Positions 1-12,000 of a stretch of DNA of 64,000 bases are shown in pieces. Made by a program: the position numbers and the translations under genes. Under the pieces are notes generated by a model. The model saw only the letters and a program-made list of their open reading frames with translations. It had not been told where the DNA came from and did not search any database. Position 1 is the first letter of the stretch; every line of letters begins with the position of its first letter. This stretch comes from Streptomyces tsukubensis (GTDB lineage Bacteria > Actinomycetota > Actinomycetes > Streptomycetales > Streptomycetaceae): positions 2,914,001 to 2,978,000 of the forward strand of contig NZ_CP045178.1 of the NCBI RefSeq assembly GCF_009296025.1. Direction: 5' to 3'.

Positions 1-3000
1 TCCTCCACTCCCCCGGGGTCAGCTTGGCCTTCGTTCCCGCAGGCCTCTTGCGCTTCTGGCCCGGAGCCTGCGCGCCCGTCTCCTGTGGGGTCTCCGTCTC
101 CCGCACCGGCAGCAACTCGACGTAGGTGGTGCCGTCCTCGTGCTGTCCGTAGCCGATCTCGCCGGTCCAGTACCACACCTGCCGGCCGGTTTCACGGGCG
201 TAGTCCTGCGCCGCCTTGGCCGTCACCCCTCCGTAGAGAAGGGCCGTGTTCGTCTCCGAGGGAGCGGTCATCCCTTCCTCCCACGACGTGCGCACCTGCG
301 CCAGGACCGTCGATTCCTCCACGACGTGCGGGCCGTCGGCAAGGTGCTCGACCAGTTGGCCATGGGAGTTCCGGTCGAGGGCGTAGACGGTGATGCCCTT
401 GACGGGCTTGCGCTCGTAGCTTCCGGAAGCCGACCTGTAGAGCTTCGTCGCCAGGCGGGTCTTGTCCTTGTCGACACCGACCCACGGCGGGTCCACCCAC
501 TCCGGGGAGGTCCCACCCGCGTTGTCAGGCGTGTGCAGCCTCATCCGCATCATGTCGATGCCCTTGGGCGCCGCTGTGCCACTCCAGTTGTATCCGTGCA
601 CCGCCAGGCCACCGTCGGCCTGCTCCCACGTCATCGTGTACGGATTGCGGGCCTCCAGGTCGAACGCGATCAGCTCCGCCGGGCGGATACCGCGTCCGCT
701 CGCGTAGGCCTGGGCCACCACCTCCACGATGGCCGCGTGCGGGTCGGCGAACGGCAAGCCGGTGTTGCGCACCTTGCCGGCCCAGCTCTGCTTCTGCGCG
801 TCCGGCAGTTCCGCCGCCATGGTCTCGCCGGCCACGAGAGCCCACAGGGTCCGAGCGAGGTGCAGGGGCGTCACGACACGGTCGGCGGGCATCCTGAGAA
901 CGGAGCGGACCACCCGGTCTCCCCCGATGAGCCGGCTGAGTCCGGCGCGTACGTTCCGGGTGGCCAGCCACGCCCCCATGCCCGCCGGGCCGAGAGCCAC
1001 CTCGCCGTTCAGCGCCTTCGACGCCAGGACGAGGACATTGTTGTAGGTGCCACTGTTCAGGGGGGCGCCGTCAAGGACCCTGTGATCAGGCCGCATCCAC
1101 GCCTCGTTGCCGTAGGCGGCCTGGCTCCACATCTCCATCCGGAAGGGGATGAACCGGAAGTTCGGGTCGGCTGCACGCAGCTGTTCAAGCGCGCCGATCC
1201 CCCGCAGCTTCTGCTCGTACGTGGGGTCGTCCTCGACCTCGTCGCCGAAGACGTGACGCAGCGCCCGCACCAGTATCAGCGTGCGCTCAAGGGTCGCCAC
1301 CGGCACCGGCTCCGGGCTGCTGTGAAGTCCCGTCCTCCGGGCCAGCTCCGCCAGTTCCGGCTCCAGCGGTTCCGGGCGGAGGACGACCGCGCTGCCCAGC
1401 ACTTCCCCGGCGCCGGTCTTGTGCCGGAGGTCATCGTTCGACAGCGCCATCGACCTGGTGAAGCCAAGGACCCTCTTCCGGGTCGCGTTGGCGACCTCCC
1501 GTGCGAGGGACAGCTCCCTCAACGGGTCGTCGGCACGCCGTATCGGCGCGGTGGAGAGCTGCGGCGCGTCCGGGTCACCGGATGCTGCGCTGTAGCAGCT
1601 GGGCAGGACGATCAGATCCTCGTCGAGGAGGTCCAGAACCTCGGGCAGGTTCGCGATGGCCCGAGCGCCGGAGTGGTTGTCCAGCGACTTCCACGAGCCG
1701 TCCTTCAGCGCGAACTTCGTGTACCCGGGGTGCCCGTGCACGAAGATCTCCAGGCGCCTGCGCGCGTACTCGGGCGGCAGCTTCTCGTAGCCCAACGGCT
1801 CCGCCTGCGATCCCTGCCAGCTGTCGAGGGTGTGCTGGATGTAGCCGTTCCTCCGGTACCGCCGCTGCTGGTGCTCCCGCAGCCGCCCCTGGTCGGAGTC
1901 GGGTACGAGGCTGACCCCGCGCAGCGTCCGGCTGTCCGGGGAGACGATCGGCCTGCGGAAGATGTCGCTGTCGCGGAACCCCGTGCCGTCGCGTGCGGTC
2001 CTGGGCTGGTCGGCGCGGCGGCGCGTGGTCCTCGGCTCGACCGGCACCCAGGCACCGATCGGCGACTCGGGGTCCGTGTCGATCAGGGCCGGGACGTACC
2101 CGCCCTGGGCCTCGTCAAGGCGCATGACGCCCCGGCCGCTGGAGATCCACACCTTCCTGCCGAGCCGGTCGGCCACCGCCCACGCCAGATTCATGTTGAG
2201 CAGGCCCCCGTACGGGGTCACCAGCCTCACAGGAACGTCCCTCGGCAGCCGCGCCAGATTCTGGTCGGCCTCCAGCAGCGCGGCCAGCGCGGCCCCGTCC
2301 ATGACCGTCCGGCCCGTCACCGGATCACGGTGGGCTGCCATGTCGGGGTGGTCCCGCAACGGCTGGCCGGGGTCTGCTCCGTTCAGCTTGTCGCTCTCGA
2401 ACAGCAGCCCGAGGAGGGTGGCTTCGGGGAGCACGACGTCATACGAGATCCCGAACGACGTGGGGCCCGACTCCACCAGTGTTTCGTTCTTCTGCTCATC
2501 CCACGCGTACTGGTTCGACCGGCCAGGGACGACGTGGGTGATGAGCTGCTCGGTCATGTTCCGCCCGCTTACCGTTCCCTTCGCGTCCTTGAGGACGGTC
2601 AGGCCGGACAGCAGCGGGTGGGTGGCCGGGTTCACCGCCGGGGCGGGGCTCTGCGCGGCGGCCTCGGCCTGTGCGGCGGCGGCCGTGCCGGGGACCGGCG
2701 TTCCGTGGACGAAGACCGACGTGTCCCCGGCGGGCGGCGCGTACATGGTCGACAGCTCCGTCGCCGCCATGTCGCCCGCCGCGTACGCCGACACGGCGCC
2801 GTACGACAGCGCCGGCGTGTCCTGGACCGGCCGCGGGGTGGCGGGCCCGCCCGTGGAGTCCGAGCCATCGCCGGAGTCGTCGGTCAGGCCCGGCCCGGAA
2901 CCGGCGTCGGAGTCGGAGTCGTTGACCAGCGTGGTTTCGGAGTCGGAGTCGGCGATCAGTGTGGAGTCGGAGTCCGACTCGGAGTCGAGATCGAAAGCGG

Positions 3001-6000
3001 AGTCGAGGTCGAGGAAGGGTGCGGGAGCGGGGGCGGCCCCACCGGCCGGGCTGGGCGCAGGACCGGCCACCACATCCGCGTCGAAATCATAGAACCCCAT
3101 GGCCACGAAATCGGAATCCTCCGACGTCGCCGACGTGTGACCCGAATCGCTCTCGGACGCCGAATCCGCGTAACCGGACTCAGAGCTGGACTCGGACTCG
3201 GAGCCGGAGCTGTCGGACGGGCCTGACGCGGGGCCGGCTTCCGTGGCCGTGTCGCCGGGCTCGGAGCCGCTGCTCAGCAGAGTGCCAGAGTCCGACGCAT
3301 CGGCCAGGGTGGCCTGGGACCCGAAGCTGTGCGACGACGCCGAGGAGACCGTGTCACGCTCGAACAGCGAGTCCCCGTCAGGGGACCCGGAGCTGGTGTC
3401 CGAGTCGGGGTCGGAGTCCGAGTCGGAGTCGGAGTCCGAGCCGTCCTCCCGCGCGGTTTCGTAGTCGGACTCGTAGTCGGACTCGTAGTCGGACACGTCG
3501 GCCAGGAAGCCCGAGTCATCCGAATCGAATCCGGACTCGGAACCGGACTCGGAGCCGGACTCGGAGCCGGAGACGTGGCCGGACCCGGATTCAACGCCCG
3601 CGGCCGCCGCCCGTGCCGCAGGCCTCGCGGGCTCGACCCCGAAGGCGAAGTCGGACGCCGCGGGCTCGCTCCCGAAGGCCACGGAGGGCTCGGCGGACGG
3701 GGCGGCGGAGGCGGTGGTGGGCCCGGCGGAGGCGGTGGTGGGCTCGGCGGACGCGGTGGTGGGCCCGGCCGCGGGCACCCGCTCCTCGTCGGAAGCCGTC
3801 GACTGCGTACCCGCGTCGTCCGTACGCACGTCCTCGGGACGGTCGTCGTTCACGGTCGCGCGCGGGTCGGCGCCGAAGAACGTCTCGACCGCGTCCACGC
3901 GTGACGGCGGAGTGGACGCGGCGACGGTCGAGGGCGAAGCCGCCGAGGAGGCCGAGGACGCACGGGGCGTCGTCGCGGGCGACGGCAGCGACGGTGGCCG
4001 CGTGTCTGCCTGGTCCTCGTTGTCGGGGAGGGGAGTGGTGCCGGCCCACCGGCCGTAGTACGTACCCGTACGCGGCAGCCACAGCAGGTACACGTCCCGG
4101 CCGTTGCGCGGTCCTGCTTCCCACTGGCTGCCGTTGGGCAGCACCACGTGCAGGCGTACGCCGAGCACCGCGGCGGTTGCCGCGAGGGTCAGCCAGTCCG
4201 TGCGGTCCGAGTCCCCGCCGTCGCGGAGTTCCGCGATGTCCTCGGTGGGCTGACGGCCGGTCACCGACTGCCCGGACGCGGCCCCGATCGGCACGGTGAG
4301 CCCGTCGAGCAACGGCCAGTACAGCGCGGACCGCTCCTCGCCGAGTTCCCCTTCGAGGCGGTCGGCGACATGGCTGCGCAGCTCCTGCGGGCTGGCGGGG
4401 AGAGTTCGTCCGACGAGCCTCATGGCCTCGGCCGAGGCGACCGTGTTGAGCGCGTGCGTCACGGCCTCGCCGTTCGCGAGCACGTAGACCGGCTCAAGGA
4501 GCAGACGGGTCAGGAAGACCGCCTGGGCGCCGCTGATGACCGGCCTGGTGTCATCGGTGGCGGTGCTCGCGGCCGTCGCACCCTCGGCCGGGCGGCCGGT
4601 GCCGGAGGTGCCACCCGCGCCTGCCACGCTCTCCACGTCCCTCCTACCGCCCCCGACAGGCGTGAGGAAGGTACGGACGGCGCCAACCATGTTGGCCACG
4701 AAGGACGGGCCTTCGGCGGCCGGACGGTTGACGGGGGCCGAGTTGAGGGTCCTTGGCGGCAGTTCCGTCAGGCCGGTGCCCTCCGCCTCACGGGCGGTGT
4801 GCAGAGTGCCCGCGGAAGCGTGTATTTGCTCCCAGGCCTGCCGCTGTTCCCGCGCGTGGGTCTGTAGCCGCTGCTGGGCCTCGGCGAGTTCGTTGTCGAT
4901 CTCCGGGAGCCGGGCGGCGGCCGCGTCCCCGGCGGCGACGATCCGCTGCCGCTCGGCGGCCTCGTCCGTCTCCGTGTCCGACGCGTCCTGCGCGCGGGCC
5001 GCCTCGCCGTCCGCGATGTCCTGCGCCACGACGGGGCGCAGCGCTGCGAGCCAGCCCATGTCGACGGCGGCCGCGTCCATGGCGGTCGTCGCCGCGTCGT
5101 ACGTGCCCGCGGCGCCCGCGAGTGTCGCGGCGTCGGTGCGGGTGGCGTCCGTGGTGTCAAAGAGCGATCCGTCCGGGGCGAACCGCCAGTAGCGGACCCT
5201 GCCGGGGACCCGTACGGCCAGTTCGACGGGGCGCCGCGCGAGGACGGCGGCGCGGGAGGAGGCGTAGAGGGCGCGGGCCAGTTCCTCGGTGGCGGTCGCC
5301 TCCGCCGGGGCGAGCCAGAGCTGGATGAGCCGGTCCCCGTCGGCGAAGCCGGCGGCCAGCGTCTTCGGCAGGTTGTCGAGCGCGTCGGGGCGCAGCTCCA
5401 TCAGACTCGGTGAGTTGCCTTCGGCCAGCAGCCTCGGCAGGTCGTAGACCTGGGGGCCGATACGCGGGGCGAGCACCCCGTGGCCGAACAGGTCGCGTTC
5501 GAAGATCCGGAGGTCGGCGGTGCCGGTGACGGCCCGCTCTCCCCCGGAGCCGCGGACCTTGAGCACCACGCGCGTCCGTACCTGGTGGATGCGGGTGCCG
5601 CGGGCGCCCTTGGGCTCGGCGGCGTTGCCGACCCTGAGCCGGTCGCGCTGACCGCCCGAGACGGAGCCGGACTGCTGGGTGCTGGTGGGCGCCTGGGAGA
5701 TGAAAGGGGAGGTGGTCTGGCCGAGGTACCTGTTCTCGTCGTCCCCGCTGAGGGTCCCCTGGAGCGACACCCCGGAGGCGTAGCCCTCGGAGAAGGACGT
5801 GCCGAAGGTGCGGACGGGCAGTCCCAGGGCGTCCACGCCGAGGTCACCGTCGCCCTCTTCCCTGGCGGGCAGCGGGTCGCTCAGGTGCACCTCGATCGCG
5901 GCTGCCATGGCGTCATCGGCGGGCCAGGAGCCCGGCAGGCCAGGTGTCGGGCTCTGCGTCACGCCGGAAGGACGCAGGGCGATCTCGCCCGCCCTGATCA

Positions 6001-9000
6001 GCTCGCCCAGACGTACGGCCAAGGTCTCGTCGGACGGCCTGGCCTCGTGTCCCCACGTGTCGGCGAGCTCCGGTGCCACCTCCCGCAGTGCCTGTATCAA
6101 CTCCTCGTTGGCGTCGAACCCTTCCACCACCACCGGGTCGGTGGGGACCAGCCGCGGTACGGAGGAGAGCTCGGGCTCCTTCAGGAGCAGCGCGGGACGC
6201 CGGGGGCTCTGCTCCCTGACGGGCGCGGCGGTGTCCGAGGCGCTGAAGCGCAGGTCCACCAGTGCGGGCACGGAGACGGTGTGCGCCTCGCGCCTGCCCA
6301 GGATGTCCCGTACCCACTTGTCCAGCCAGTCGGCCCCCGTGGACCAGGCGCTCTCGCCCCGGGCGTCCTGCCAGCTGAGCAGGGCGCCCCGGATGATGCC
6401 GCCGGGCACCTCCAGTGGCCAGTCCGTGGGCGGGACGGTCCACGACTTGACCGAGGCGACGAGGTCGTAGGGGAGCGCGTCGAAGTCGGTGGCGTTCTCG
6501 GTGCGGCTCCAGTTCCTGTCGTTGGTGGAGGAGGACTGCTCCTCCACCCACTTCAGGTACCTGCCCAGCGAGAAGGAGGGCCCGAAGCGGTCAAGCCGCT
6601 TGTCGTTGGTCGAGCGCGCGAAGCGCTCGATCATGTTCGAGGAGAACTCGTACGCACTCGTGGCCGACTTGCTCGCGCTCGTGCCGTGCGGGACGTAGGA
6701 GGTGACCTGCTCAAGGCCCGCGCCGGCCCCGGCGGGACGTCCGCGGAACGCGCGCAGCTCCGTCGTGTCCATGCGCAGTACGGCGGCGAGGTCGACCTCC
6801 ACCAGCCGGGCGCCGCCCGCGGTGTTGTAGCGGAAGGTCAGCGGGGGCAGTCCTGCCGCGCCACGGCCGGGCAGGGCACGCAGCCCCACCGTCGAGGTGG
6901 CGTTGGCGACCCATTCCCTGACCCCGGGCACGTAGGAGGCGTTGCCCGGTTCCATGGCGCCGGGGGCCTCGGCCTCCAGCAGCTTCTCCAGCTCCTTGCG
7001 GAGCCTGTCGCGCACCTCGTACCGGCCCGCGGCCGGTTCCTCAGCAGACGCGCCCGACCCTGCTCCGGCTCCCTGCCCCTCGGCGGCGGGGGCAGGCCTG
7101 GGAGCGGCGGGCGCGGGGGCGTGGGCGGGACCGCTGAACTGCTTCACGGACAGCACGCCGGCCAGGCCGAGCTGCCCGGTGCGTACGAACCTGTCGGGCG
7201 GCGGCAGGGTCGGCTCGGGACGCGGGACCACGGGCAGCCCGTCGACGGCGCTGAACCACTTCTCGAACCGGATCAGGTGGCTGTTGCCGACGAAGAAGGC
7301 AAGCCCCCGCTCCACGTCGATGGCGAGGGTGGCCGGGGGCAGCGCGCCCGCGCCCAGTGCGTTGCCGACCGTCTCGCCGAGGCTGTTGACGACGTCGTTG
7401 CGCCTCCCGAGCCGCAGGGTGGCCAGGAGTGTCACCTTGCCGTCCTGGAGCTGGAGTTCACCCATCTCCACGGGGGTGCGGTTGGTCAGGGTACTGCTGC
7501 TCCCCGACTGCGAGACCGCGTTGCCGCGTGTATGGGCGAACCTGGCGCTCGGGTTGAATCGCGGCCCCACCGGCTGCGTGCCGTCCGGCCTCGGGCCCGG
7601 AGGCGTCTGAAGGAGCATCCCGCCGGCCGAGATCTGCTGCTGGCTTCCCCGGCCCTCCTGGACGCTCGACGTGTCGATGGCGGAGAGGTCGTTCTCCATG
7701 TAGGCGTTGCCGCTGGCGCGCTGGTCGGGGGTGTACGCGTAGCCCTGGATCTCCAGGGACCACTCCAGGTCGCTCCAGCGTCCCGTCAGCGGCGCCCCTT
7801 CGATGACCCAGCCGCCGTTGAGGATCTGCGGCGCACGCGCGGTCAGGTTCCCCACCGTCAGCTCGGCGGCCAGCTCCTTCTGGAGGAAGGTACCCAGGTC
7901 GTTCGGCGAGCCGCCGGTGAGCCAGCTCCCCAGCTTCTTCCTGCCCGTCTCGGCCCAGGAGGCGGGTCCTGAGCCCGTCCGCACCTCTTCGGCCAGCACA
8001 CCGCGTACGAGCTGAGGTACCGCCTCTTGTAGCGCGCCGGCCACGTGGAGGCCGTCCACGTCGGCGTCGTCCGGCAACCGGAACAGTCCGGGCCGCGGGT
8101 TGCCCTGGGCGTCGACCAGGCCCAGCCGTACGGTGTCGTCCTCGGCGGAGCCGTCGGTGACGGGCCGGCGGATCACCGGCTCGGGAATGGGGGTCCTCAC
8201 CTGTCCCGGCTCGACCGTGTGCAGGTGGGAGACCATCAGCGTGACCGTGCCGCGTCCGACGCGCTCCGGCTGGTGGTCGGCGGACGACGGCTCCGCGACG
8301 GCCGATGACAGCCCCGCTTCGAGCTGCGCGGGCGTGGGCGCGTCGGTCAGCGCGAGCGGGGGCCGTGCCGGGTCCTCCCTGTCGAACCGGTGCACGGGTG
8401 TGTCGGAGTCGCCCTCGAAGAGGTCCAGTTCGAAGGTGGCGGGGACCTCGAAGCGGTGGCTGCCGTTCTCGGTGCCCATCGTGTACTGGGTGGCGCCGGT
8501 CCCGCCCCCGAGGGACTTCGACCCCGACCTCTGGTACGGCTTGTTGGTGTAGTCGACGAGGTCCATGATCGCGGGGAACTCGGAGTCGGGGAGCAGCGGC
8601 CCACCGGTCAGCCCCCAACTCGCCTCACCGGACCAGCCCTTGCGGCGCGCGACGTTCGACATCACGTCGACGTACGCCTGGGTGAAGACGCCCGGCACCA
8701 CCTTGGCGTGGCGCGCGGGCCTCTCGTGGTCGCGTGCGACCTTCAGCCGCAGCCGCACCGTGCGGACGCCTGTCTTGTACGGCAGCTCGAAGAAGACGGG
8801 GTGGCCGCCGTCGCTGGCGTCGGCGAGTGTCGTGGCCGTCCCCAGCCACGACCTGACCCACTCCAGCTTCTTCAGGTTCTCCAACCGCGCCTTGACGACC
8901 GACGCCGAGGGGCCGGTCACGATGTCGTGGAACGTGGGCGAGGGGGCTTCCGCCGGGGGCAGGAAGCCGTTCTCGCGCAGCCAGCGCTCCGCACGGTCGT

Positions 9001-12000
9001 ACAGCCGCTCGGTGCCGGTGGTCCGCTCGGGGACCGCGCTCAGCCCGATGCCTCGCAGCTCCTCCAGACGCTGCGGCAGCTCACGCCGTTCCTCGTCGCT
9101 GGGCTCGTGTCCGCGTACGACGTCCTTCTGCGGAAGCCGCAGCAGCGCGCCGCCGGACCTCGGACCGAACTCCCCGGTCGTCTCCCCGCCCTGGGCCTTG
9201 ATCAGGGTGGCTTCGTACACGACGGTGGCGGGGGTGACCAGATTGCTGGTCGGGGTGTACATGGCCACCATGAACTGGGCGGAGTTGCCCCGCTCCAGCG
9301 TGTCGCTCCTGGAGAGGCCGAGGCCGACCTTGCCGCCGACGTTGCCGCCCAGTGCCTCCCACCCACCGGCGTGGCCCTCGCTGCGGTCGCTGGTGAAGGT
9401 CGTGGCCCCGCTGAAGTCCCAGCCGAGGCCGTTGGCGAACGACATGCTGTGGTTGGTGCTGATGTTGCGGATGTACCAGTTCTCCAGGAAGAACCGGCCC
9501 GCCGGGCTCATCGCCTCAGGACCACCGGGGGTGAGACGTGCCTTGAGCCGGAGCACGCCGACGGCGTTCCCCTTCTTGTCCAGCAGGGTGGGCGAGTGGA
9601 CGCCTCGGTCGGTCTGGGCGGCAGCGGTTCCGCGCAGCACCCGCTCGGAGATGAAGGTCCTCAGTTCGTCGCGCGACGCGTCGCTGAGCAGACTCAGCTC
9701 GGGGAAGTCGGCCGACGCGAGGATGTCCTCCAGCAGTTGGGAGTGGTCGGGGGCCGACTCCATGCCCCACAGCGGGGCGTCGTCGAGCGACATCGGCTCG
9801 GGCAGGCCCTCGGTGTCCCCGGTGCCGAACGCGCGGTGCTCGGGGAACCAGACCGTGACCGGGCCGTGCTTCCGCTCGGGGGACCACTCCGGCGGCCGGC
9901 CGTCGGTCCCGGTGATCTCCCGCACCTGCCACCGGCCGTCGAACTCCAGCGCGTACGCGGAGTCGAAGGCGCGCATCATCACATTGGTCTGCTGCCCGTG
10001 CTCGACCGAGGCCGACTGCGAGCGCCCGTGGTGCGTGAGCGAGAGGCTGGGGTACGCGGCGCCGAAGAAGAGCGGACCGCCCACCATGTTCCAGAACACG
10101 AGCGCCGTGTTGGTGAGCCCGCGCGAGGTGCCCGAGGAGACCGCGCCGGCGGAGCCCGTCGGCCCGAATACGCTCTGCTCCACCTTCTTGTCGGGGCGCG
10201 CGCCCGCGTGCTTCCCGTCCATCTCGGAGAGCCTGGCGTCGGTCAGCCGCATCCGGACCGCCACGGTCCGTGGCCGCCCGTCGACCTCCACCGTGACCTG
10301 GTGCCCCGCGGCGGTGCGGAAGTCGTGGCGGTTGGTGTTGAACTCGGCCGCGCTGAGCCGCTGGGCGAGCTGCGCCCTGACGGCCTGCCCGGCCTCGCTC
10401 CCGGGGGCCAGTCCCAGCGTCTCGATGACCTGCGTGTGCAGACCGTCGAGGACGGAGTCGGGCAGCGGCTCGAAGAGTACGAGCCCGACCTGACCGTCGT
10501 GGTTCGTGCCGTAGTCGCGCGCGTGGGGCGAGAGCGGCCCCTCGGTCGGGTCGGTCGGGCCCTCCTCGGCGGCTATGTCCTCACGGTCGTGCTGGGCGAC
10601 GGGGGCGTTGCCGAGCGTCGACGCGTTGGACGGGGCGATGGTCGCGGCGGCGGTCGAGATGCCGTTGGCGAACGAGGGCACCTCGTCCGAGCCGGTGGCG
10701 CCGGTCGCGGGCGTGGCGTGCCCGCCCGCGTCGGACGGCTCCGCCTCGGAGGGCGGGGCGGTCACCGTCACGGAGGGCACGGGCAGGCCGTATGCCGTCG
10801 TGGGGGACTGCTCGCCGTCGGTGGGTTCGTCCTCGGAGCGCTCGTCCTCGGAGCGTTCGTCCTCGGTCGGTGCGGCGGAGGAGGGCCGGTCGTCGGAGGG
10901 CGCCCCGGCGGAGGGCCGGTGCTCGGAGGGCTCCGTGGAGGGCAGCTCGCCCTCGGTCAGCTCCTCTTCGGACGTCACCGCGCCCGAGGTCACCGCACCG
11001 GGCACCACCGCGGCGGGCCGCTCCAGGTCGGACAGCTCGATGGCGGTGGCCGCCGCGCCGGACGGCGCGGTGCCGGGCTCCACCGCGCCGGTCGGTGTGG
11101 CGCCGGACCCCACCGCGCCGGTCGGTGTGGCGCCCTTCACCGTGGCCACGGACGACCCGTCGGACAACTCCCCTTCGGACAGCCCGTCCTCGGGCAGTGC
11201 GTCGGCGGACAACTCATCGTCGGCGAGCCCGTACTCCGAACGCTCACCGTCGGCGAGCCCGTACTCCGAACGCTCATCGTCGGCGAGCCCGTACTCCGAA
11301 CGCTCATCGTCGGCGAGCCCGTACTCCGAACGCTCATCGTCGGCGAGCCCGTACTCCGAACGCTCATCGTCGGCGAGCCCGTACTCCGAACGCTCGTCGT
11401 CGGCGAGCCCGTGTTCGGACCGCTCGCCGTCGGACAGCTGCTTGCCGGACGCCACCGTCCCCATCTGCTCCGCGTCGGAGCCCTCGCCGTCGACAGACCC
11501 CTGGCCCGCCACAGAGCCCCCGCCGTCGACAGGGGCCTGGCCCGCCACGGAGCCCTGGCCCGGCACAGAGCTCTCGCCCCGGGCGGGGCTGCGTCCACCG
11601 TCCGTCGTGTCGTCGAGCAGCGGCAACGGCTGCCACGGGGACGGCACTCCGGTCTCCCCGGGCGCGGAAGCCGGTGCGTGGTCCCGACGCGGGATCAGCG
11701 CCTTGAACGTGCCGTCGTCCAGCAGCAGTCGTACGTCCCGGCGGTCCTCGCGCGGCAACCGGCCGGCGGTGTCGGCGTCGAAGGCGTCGGGCCGGTAGAC
11801 CACGTCGGCCTGGCCGGGGATCACGACATGTACGTCGACGCCGTGCAGGAGGGCGAAGAGCTGCGGTATGTAGTCGGAGGCCGCGTTGTCGTACCCGGCC
11901 TTCTCCAGACCGGCCACGGCCACGCCGCCGCCGCGCACCAGCTGGCGGGCCAGCAGCGACGCCCGCTGCTCCGGGGACAGGTGCACGTTGTGGTGCAACA

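Noticed and set aside
11221..11430. CRISPR-like regular array
   Set aside because: Units are directly adjacent without spacers, in frame, and encode a peptide repeat.
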